From Cymodocea nodosa (Eukaryota > Streptophyta > Magnoliopsida > Alismatales > Cymodoceaceae): a stretch of 64,000 bases of DNA. The stretch lies in contig CM072336.1 in assembly GCA_036874045.1 (NCBI GenBank), forward strand, positions 28,471,501-28,535,500, read 5' to 3'. The notes below the pieces were generated by a model. That model was not told where the DNA came from. It made no database searches and saw only the letters and a list, made by a program, of their open reading frames with translations. Shown one piece after another: positions 57,000-64,000 of this stretch. The stretch's first letter is position 1; every line of letters begins with the position of its first letter. Position numbers and translations under genes: made by a program.

Positions 57000-57385
57000 T
57001 CAAAATATTCATGAAAACCAATTAAAATATTTATGATTATTATTTAAAATATTTATTATTAATATTAAAAATATTTTATGATTATTAGTTAAAATATTTA
57101 ATATTAATATTAAAAATATTTATGATTATTAGTTAAAATATTTATCTTTATTAGTTAAAATATTTACTATTAATATTAAAAATATTTATGATTACTATTT
57201 AAAATATTTATGATCATAGTTAAAATATTTATTATTACTATTTAAAATATTTATAATAACCAGCTAAAATATTTATGACTGCTATTTAAAATATTTATGA
57301 ATACTAGTTAAATTATTTATGATTAATATTAAAAATATTTATGATTACTAGTGAAAGTATTTCTTATTAATATTGTTTTGATTCA
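57000..57385. repeat. AT-rich minisatellite behind the APC1 promoter
   Basis: About 17 degenerate copies of a 20-22 bp unit close to AAAATATTTATGATTATTAG, varying mainly in the last bases. It starts about 270 bp upstream of the APC1 start codon. Such sequence could act as a matrix-attachment or nucleosome-poor region, but nothing here proves it. Confidence 0.8.
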
Positions 57386-58479
57386 CCAAGAAACATTTAT
57401 CAGTAGAAAAATACAGCATTTACAATCTATTGTTAAAAAAATTTCATCAACACCCAACAGATATTTGTGGTGATTCAAATTTCTTTAAAATACCTATAGA
57501 GAAATAGGGGCATTTCAGAATTTTTATCGAAAGAATTGTCGGAGTCAGTGCACATTCATGAAAAATGAACGCCTAAATTAACTTTAAGTTATAATGAATA
57601 GTATTTTCAAAATTTGTAAATTATTATAGACAACTGTTGATATAACTTCAATAGTATTTGAGAACAACCCCATATGTTAGCTTTAGAAGTTGGAGTTACG
57701 GAGTTCTACACGTAAAATGATGCATCTTAATAAGTAATTTAAAAATAATTGAATTTCTGTTTAAGAATCAATAGAGACAATTCTTAAAATTTATACGTTC
57801 TTTTAAGAATGCCCTTGACTATAAAATGATAACTTTGTTGACAATTCGTATTTAATATATATATGATTATTATTAAAATAAATTTTTTTATGAATATTAC
57901 TTAAAATAATTGATTTGATTTTTCCACATATGATTATTATTAAAAAATGTCATATTTATTTAAAATTAATACAATAAATTTAAATATTTATAACGTTTGA
58001 ATGTGAACATTAATTAATTACTAATAATGTCTATGAATAAACTAATGACCTTTTTCCCAACTAGAGCTTGTTAATGCATAACAAAAAGTTCAAATGGAAA
58101 GAAAATAGAATGTCTAAAATGTTAAAATTTTTTAAAAAGTTTAATGTATTTGTCAACAAGTTTGGAAAGTTAAAATTTCCATAAAAGGTTAGTACACAAC
58201 AAAATCTTCAAAAATTCAAAAAAAAAAAATTGTAAAATATCACCTAAAATTGTATATTTGATATATCAATTTGTAATTTGATATTTTAAAGTAAACAATA
58301 TTATGAAATTAAAAAATACACTTGTTCAAATTATTATATCTTTTAAAAAATAGTCTAAAAGTACAAAGTATCCTAATTATTACAACATAAATGGAAAGAA
58401 TAATTTAAATGTAGAACGTAAATAAACTCAAATAATCATTTCATCTCACATTGTTATCATTATATCTTCATACATCTTA
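57386..58479. other. AT-rich sequence upstream of APC1, nothing recognised
   Basis: Homopolymer-rich, with no frame above 60 codons and no element ends. Confidence 0.5.
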
Positions 58480-60375
58480 TTATTTAATTTTTTTCGTTGT
58501 TCTTGACACATTCTAACTTATGAAAGTCCATCCATATGTATTTATCTTATTGGTTGTATATTATCGATAACATTTAATTCTTTCAACTCATCTTACAATT
58601 CTTCAAATAAATCTTCTTTATTAGTCTTACAAATGAAATTATGAAATAAAAAATATGTGATGATAATTTTTACTTGTGTTTCATATAAATATGACATCTA
58701 ACCTTGTAGATTGAAAATTAATATTTCACTACTTCAAATGTGCCTTTAATGACTATTCTTAATTATAAATGTTTGTAGTTGAAATTCTTTACAATATTAT
58801 TAGAAAGTCTACCGTTAACATAATCAAATAAATGGTCATTTTAAAGTCAACAATAAATCATTCATAAACTGGCTAAGTTAACAATAAATTATTTTAAATT
58901 CATTCAATAACTAGCAAATAATTGATTTTTAGGGTTTTACCAATTGAGTGGATTAGGTTTTACTAGGGTTTTTGGAGAAGGCAACTACCAAAGAATGTTT
59001 ATGGAAGTGGGAGTGAGGTCGATGAGTGAAGTAAGTGAACACCAATTGGAGGTTGGCAAGGTCAAGATTTGTAGGTCCAAGGTTGGTGAGCGTTGGTCGA
59101 AGGTTGGTGAGCTTTGGCAATGAGGGAGCAAGCTCAACAATGAGAGAGTGAGGTTAGGGAGTGTTAGTCGAAGGTTGGTGAGGTTGGGAACTATAGGTTT
59201 GAGGTTGGTAAGCATTGGTGGAAGGTTGGCAAGCACAATCAACAAGTTGTCATCAAAATTGCAAGTTGGGGAGTCACATAAGTTGAAGGAGTCATGTGGT
59301 CAACAATCAAACTTTCGAAAGGGGATAGCTTTAGAAAGCTTCAAGCGATATCAAAAATGACATCTTATATATGAACAAAAACATTTTAAATTCCTTTTTA
59401 TCATTTCTCATACATGTTAACGACATACAAATGGAAAGTTAAAACTTTTCTTTTTGCCATTTCTAGTGTGCACTAACCTTTTCTTAAGCACTAACTTTTC
59501 TAGCTTTGTCTGGTAACTCAACACTTATGTACCTCCTCCTCAATCTTCGTCTTCTTCTTTTTCTTTTAAAGAAGTTTGATCTCAATAGACAAGAATTCCC
59601 CAACAGGGGATTTGAGAGATTGAAGAGTGACATGAACTTCCTCATGCAGGAGCTGGTCAAGTTGACGTGGGTAATTGATCCTAATTAAACAATTGAAAAA
59701 ATGAGCAGCTAATTGGATGTTTCTTCCCACTACCAACATGGTATTGAGATTGATATGTTGAGATAACCTACCACGTTGACGTAGAATGATGCATTCACTA
59801 CTTCATTCATTTGGGAAAAGCAAACCCAGTCAAATAAATCAAAATAAACGAGAAAACATCAATCATTCATATGTAATAACATCACCAAAATATTAATGTC
59901 ACAAAAGCATATATGTTCTGTTACCAAAATGTTAATCAAAACATGGTCATCAACACATGTTAGCGGCCTCAAATTACCTTATCAATCAAAACACATGTTA
60001 AAGCAGCATTAAACATTTATAAAATACCATGACTTGCATAAGCCTCATAACTCGTTTTCAGCCATCCTAAACCTTTACAAATAATTCTCTTGTAGATTGT
60101 TTTTCAAACTTCATAGGTTTAAAAATCTATAATTATGAGATTTCTTCGATACCATCAGCATGCAACAACAAGTCCATGCATTTTTCTATTGAGGATTCAT
60201 TCACAGTTACTTGAAAACTATTAATCATTTTCATAAAAGCATTAATCTCTGGTGTCATGGTGTCCATTTTCCTCTTCATTAAAAGGAGGTCTTCAATGTT
60301 AGTAGGGTATGCATTGTTGTTCTCTTCAATATCAGGTTCAAAAGGAGGTACAACAAACCTTGGAATGTAGCAATA
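58480..60375 (-). mobile_element. Second PIF/Harbinger-like remnant
   Basis: The minus strand at 60375-60020 has an unbroken run of about 75 codons: FVVPPFEPDIEENNNAYPTN, then SSIEKCMDLLLHADGIEEIS, resembling the C-terminal part of the Myb/SANT-like partner. At 58830-58480 it reads IVIKGTFEVVKY and FVRLIKKIYLKN, equivalent to RECTFKVVKHRFS and FIRKANKIDLFED of the transposase end at 53.2 kb. The gene order matches that element. No ends located; sequence between (58.9-59.5 kb) is foreign. Confidence 0.5.
59000..59260. repeat. G-rich short repeats (GAAGGTTGGTGAG)
   Basis: Imperfect 12-40 bp repeats of (G/C)AAGGTTGG(T/C)(G/A)AG on the plus strand, giving a leucine-proline-asparagine-rich frame on the minus strand (59245-58985) that is not a gene. 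Confidence 0.65.
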
Positions 60376-62030
60376 CTCTAAAGTAACGTAGTTAACTTAT
60401 CTATAAATTTTATTCCTTGATAACAAAATCTCTCATAATTTAGTTCATGCTACTTAAGAAGAACAAAAATATGGTTCAGTGAATAATTTGTAGATAAAAT
60501 ATTTTGAGTAATTTTCAAACATGTCTGGAATGCCACTTGGAAAATTAAGCAAGCATAATAATCAGAAAGGACCACTGGTTTAACAATCTAATATTATTGT
60601 CATAAAATATAGTTAGGCAAATAGATGTTCTATGCTTTCGATAAATATAACTCATAGAATCTATACTTCGAAGAAGAGTCACCCCAACAATTTAACCTCT
60701 CCTTAAATATTTAATAAAAGAAGTACCCAATAAACAAACCTTTTAGATTCTAAATTTTTGTCGGATGTTGTCAGGTGCAACATGATATTGTTCCTATAAC
60801 AGTTAAGCTCGAAAATATATTATTACACAATTTAAAGGAAACTGTAGTGTTATACACAAAACCTTACTTTTTTTTACACAAACCGTGTTCCAGAATTTCA
60901 ACCGATAAAAGATCAATGCCGTAAGTTAGTATTAGATTTGGATTCTTTTTTCTTTGTTATTTAATATTGTTATGCTGTTTTGTATTTTTCAAGTTAAAGG
61001 TCAAGATGTTATCGATAAAGAATGAAGAAAAACTTATAAACCATCGTAGGAACGAGCTAGAATATTAAAAAGTCATATTTATATTTGTTTCGACAATTTT
61101 TTCAATTTATCTTATTTATACTGATCTATATATTCTTTATTCTGAGATAAGTGTGATTTTTAGTAGAAAAAGTGATGCACACGTCTCAGACTTTTACGCA
61201 TGTTTCATTATAAGCAATACAAATTAATGATTTAAATAGATGTCATGAGGTTTTTCGGTTTTTTCTAAATAATAGCTGTTACGAAATAAAAGTGAGGAGA
61301 ACTCGACGGTGTGTGTTTCATTTACAGAAGAAAGAGGAAGTCACTCCATGGAACTGTGGAACAATGGGAAGTGCGTTAAAATCAATTACTAGAAAATTCA
61401 TGACACACATCACCATCGCTCCATGGATTGAATTTAGCTATATTGTGAGAAACTATCACTGCATGGGACACACATCACCATTGCTCCATGAAATGAGAGA
61501 GAGAAAGAAATTACTAGAAAGCATTTGCAGTAAATTCTCAAAAACAATCACCATTTCCAACTTCTAAGATGAAGTGGAAATTTTATGCTTATTCTTTCTC
61601 TCTCGATTCTTCCATTCATTTCTCATTTCTCCTACAAACTTTAGTTATATTGTGAAAATTTACTCAAAAATGAAGTGGAGCTGAAAAAGGTTAAATTTGG
61701 AGGAAAATTAGTGTTGCTAAATGCACTCTTGGTAACCCACGATTCATTCCAAAAGCCTTGACATAATAGATTTTGAAGAAAATCCTAAAAATTTTGAATA
61801 ATGCTACATAGTTTATTTTTCCAAATTTATAAAAGTGAAAAAAGTTAATTCAAACCGATTTCACCAATTTTGAATAGTTCTTGCTTTTGACACAAAATAT
61901 GATAGTAAAATTGAGATATAATTGAAAAAGATTCTAAATGGATTTTGTATGATGAACCAAAATTTCACAATTTTCATTACTTTGAAATCATTATATGATT
62001 TAGTAAAATTTTTCCTATCCAAAATTGTAT
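60376..62030. other. Upstream sequence, no gene recognised
   Basis: A 91-codon plus frame at 61292-61567 includes a short local repeat (GACACACATCACCAT-GCTCCA about 68 bp apart). It shows no domain and its base composition is like its surroundings, so I do not call it a gene. Confidence 0.45.
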
Positions 62031-62036
62031 TCAAAC

Positions 62037-64000
62037 TGTTAAGTTATATGTTTGTGTAGGATCCATTTAATCTCCTTCTCATGTATCTTGTGTTGCACTC
62101 CTTTTTCTTCTTCTTTTTCTACACCTTCAACTTGGTATCAGAGTAGGAGTTCGACCTGTGTGTTGCCTGCACCGTCCATGCATTGCCTACATGTTCGCTC
62201 CTCTCGCACCACCCATGTTGTCTAAGCGTCACCTACGAACCGCCCATGCATTTGTGCACTACCTGCACGTCTTGCACATCCACACGTCCTTGCAACGTGT
62301 GCCCACCCCAAATGGCTTGTAGTCAATGAGGGCTCCTTGCTCTTGATGTGACAACATCTACTTCATCCACTGTAGATTCGTTGTCATCCATATTGTTTGC
62401 TTATCCACCATAGACCTCACTTTTTTTTATTTTTTATGGCTAGCTCATCTACTATTTAGGGAGACTTGCTGATTCACCACTTCCTTGGCATATCTCAGAA
62501 ACTCAATGACCCCAATTATATCCTTTGGGTGCAGAGTTTCGAGAATGTGGTTATTACTTTCCGTTAGGAACATCATCTCTCTTAATCGCCACCAAATGTT
62601 AAGGACATCCATTATCGAGATTGACTTATTGATGATGCTGCTATTATCACTTAGATGGTGTCAAACATGGAGGATTCGATCGTCAATGGCGTTTCCATGC
62701 TTCATCCCACCAAGGGACAATCTCCACTAGATTTATGGACATGACAAGAACATATCCAAGACATTTTTTGTCTATGAGAATCTCCTTCAACTCCAACAAA
62801 GAGAGAATTCTATCCAACAACTTTTCAGCACATTATGTGGCTTGATTAATGAACTCAATGTGTACCAACAACCTAATTTAGATATTCATATCTTCCAAAG
62901 GTATAGGGAGGAGCTTATTGTTGTTTTTCTTACCACCCTTCATTTGGATATTTCCTCACAGATTTGAGGCTCCATTCTTGGTGTTGAGCACATGCCAAGC
63001 TTGGATGAAACCTTTGGGAAGGCCCTATGTGTGGCTACTAAACCATCAAGATTGTTTGTACTTGGTCCCTCTACTCTAGTGATCTTTGGCAGACTTAGTC
63101 GTGGTCGTAGTGCCCACGAAGATAGACAACGACCTAAGTGTCGGTAGTGTGGCAAACTGGATCACAAATCTGAAAAGTGCTGAGAGAAATTTTCGCATTT
63201 GAAACCTCAATTTGCCTAACTTGCCTACTCTACTACTACTACTACTACTACTACAAGAGGTACGACTACTACTCCCTCCTCCCGCACAGTTACTTTGTCT
63301 CAAGAGGACTATGATCGCCTCATTCAGGGACAAAGACAACCTCCTATTGCTATGATTGCTCAGGCTCCATCTTCTCGCCTAGGTATCCAATCTTTCATTG
63401 CCTTAATTACTTTTATCGATGATCCTTGGGTTCTAGATTCTAGTGCCACCAATCACGTTTCAAGTACATCCACCTTTTTGAAAAGCTTTCTACCCTTTCC
63501 AATAAGACCTCTACCACCATTACCGATAGTCAATATTTTTTAGGCATTGAGCTTATTCACTTAGCAGGAACATTGTCTTTATTTCAAAGAAAATATACTT
63601 TGGACCTCCTAAAAGAAACAGGCCGTGAAGGATGCAAGTTGGAAGATACTTCCATTGAGCATGTTCACTCTTTGTGAGACATTGACTCTCCTATATTTGA
63701 TGATCTAGGTTGATATAAGAGGTTGGTTGGCAAACTTATCTACTTGACAATGATGAGACCTGATATCTGTTATACTATTAATCTTCTCAGTCAATTTATG
63801 CATGCCCCTAAAGAAGTTCATTGGTGAGGAGTTCTTCACCTCCTAGCTTATATCAAACAAACTCCTGAAAAATGCCTTTTATATGAAAGGCATAGTCACT
63901 TGAATATTAAAGGATACTCAGATGCAAGTTATGCAATGGATAAAATCAATAGAAAATCTACTTCAAGCTTCCTGACTTATGTTGGAGGAAATCTTGTCAC
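62037..64000 (+). mobile_element. Copia retrotransposon, internally deleted, runs out of window
   Basis: Primer-binding site TGGTATCAGAG at 62133-62143, preceded by an LTR end (CACCTTCA); the left LTR limit is unclear (possibly TGTTAAG at about 62037). Gag with LNDPNYILWVQSFENV and VKDIHYRD; zinc knuckle CGKLDHKSEKC near 63.15 kb; a threonine-rich linker; protease WVLDSSATNHVSS (DSG changed to DSS). At about 63530 it jumps to YFLGIELIHLAG and SQRKYTLDLLKETG-like sequence, [20 protein letters not shown] and LNIKGYSDASYAMD, the RT end and RNase H. All of integrase and most of RT are missing. Confidence 0.85.
63231..63254. repeat. (TAC)8 microsatellite in the Copia gag-protease linker
   Basis: Eight uninterrupted TAC units, reading as threonine in the gag-protease frame between the zinc knuckle and protease. 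Confidence 0.9.

Noticed and set aside
58186-59482. AAAAGGTTAGTACACA and TGTGCACTAACCTTTT as terminal inverted repeats
   Set aside because: Only about 16 imperfect bases, no direct target duplication, and the presumed Harbinger remnant extends beyond the right one.
61292-61567. 91-codon plus frame upstream of the Copia element
   Set aside because: No domain, contains a local repeat, composition like its surroundings.
62133-62143. tRNA-like sequence
   Set aside because: It is a retrotransposon primer-binding site complementary to a tRNA end, not a tRNA gene.

Overview
The window is nuclear DNA from a flowering plant. It is AT-rich, and one host gene is stretched over about 54 kb by introns filled with transposable elements. 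The host gene is the plant anaphase-promoting complex subunit 1 gene (APC1) on the minus strand. Its start codon is at 56733 and its first 15 exons can be placed down to 2904; the rest lies beyond the left edge. The joined exons give 956 codons with no stop or frameshift, roughly the N-terminal half of a plant APC1. Species cannot be fixed from this. The protein and the LINE-rich long introns would suit a monocot or early-branching angiosperm, but that is only an impression.

Reading along the gene (right to left): a short promoter with two E2F-type sites and an AT-rich minisatellite behind it (56.7-57.4 kb); exon 1; intron 1 (0.9 kb, empty); exon 2; intron 2 (12.0 kb: Copia fragment, RTE fragments, an L1-type LINE carrying a 4.6 kb PIF/Harbinger element, a small LTR element with PBS and PPT); exon 3; intron 3 (8.2 kb: LINE, a complete-ended hAT element, another LINE end); exon 4; intron 4 (2.1 kb, LINE remnant); exons 5-6; intron 6 (1.9 kb, LINE end); exons 7-8 around a 70-base intron; intron 8 (3.6 kb: RTE and LINE ends); exon 9; intron 9 (5.0 kb: two LINE remnants); exon 10; intron 10 (3.9 kb: LTR fragments, a MITE, unassigned sequence); exons 11-13; intron 13 (12.6 kb: 5'-truncated LINE with target duplication, Copia, LINE split by a 1.9 kb solo LTR, RTE, AT-rich duplications); exons 14-15, separated by an intron that appears to use a GC donor; and the start of intron 15 with LINE and Copia remnants.

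Right of the promoter (57.4-64 kb) there is no host gene. It holds a decayed second PIF/Harbinger-like element on the minus strand and, at the edge, a Copia element with a recognisable primer-binding site, gag zinc knuckle and protease that jumps directly to the end of reverse transcriptase.

All transposon proteins seen are broken by stops, frameshifts or deletions. The only open, apparently functional protein is APC1. I found no tRNA, rRNA, CRISPR array or bacterial-type operon, and no convincing new multi-gene system. The most unusual items are the GC donor, the exact 74-bp array inside the hAT element, the palindrome-dense solo LTR, the small LTR element and the deletion derivatives.
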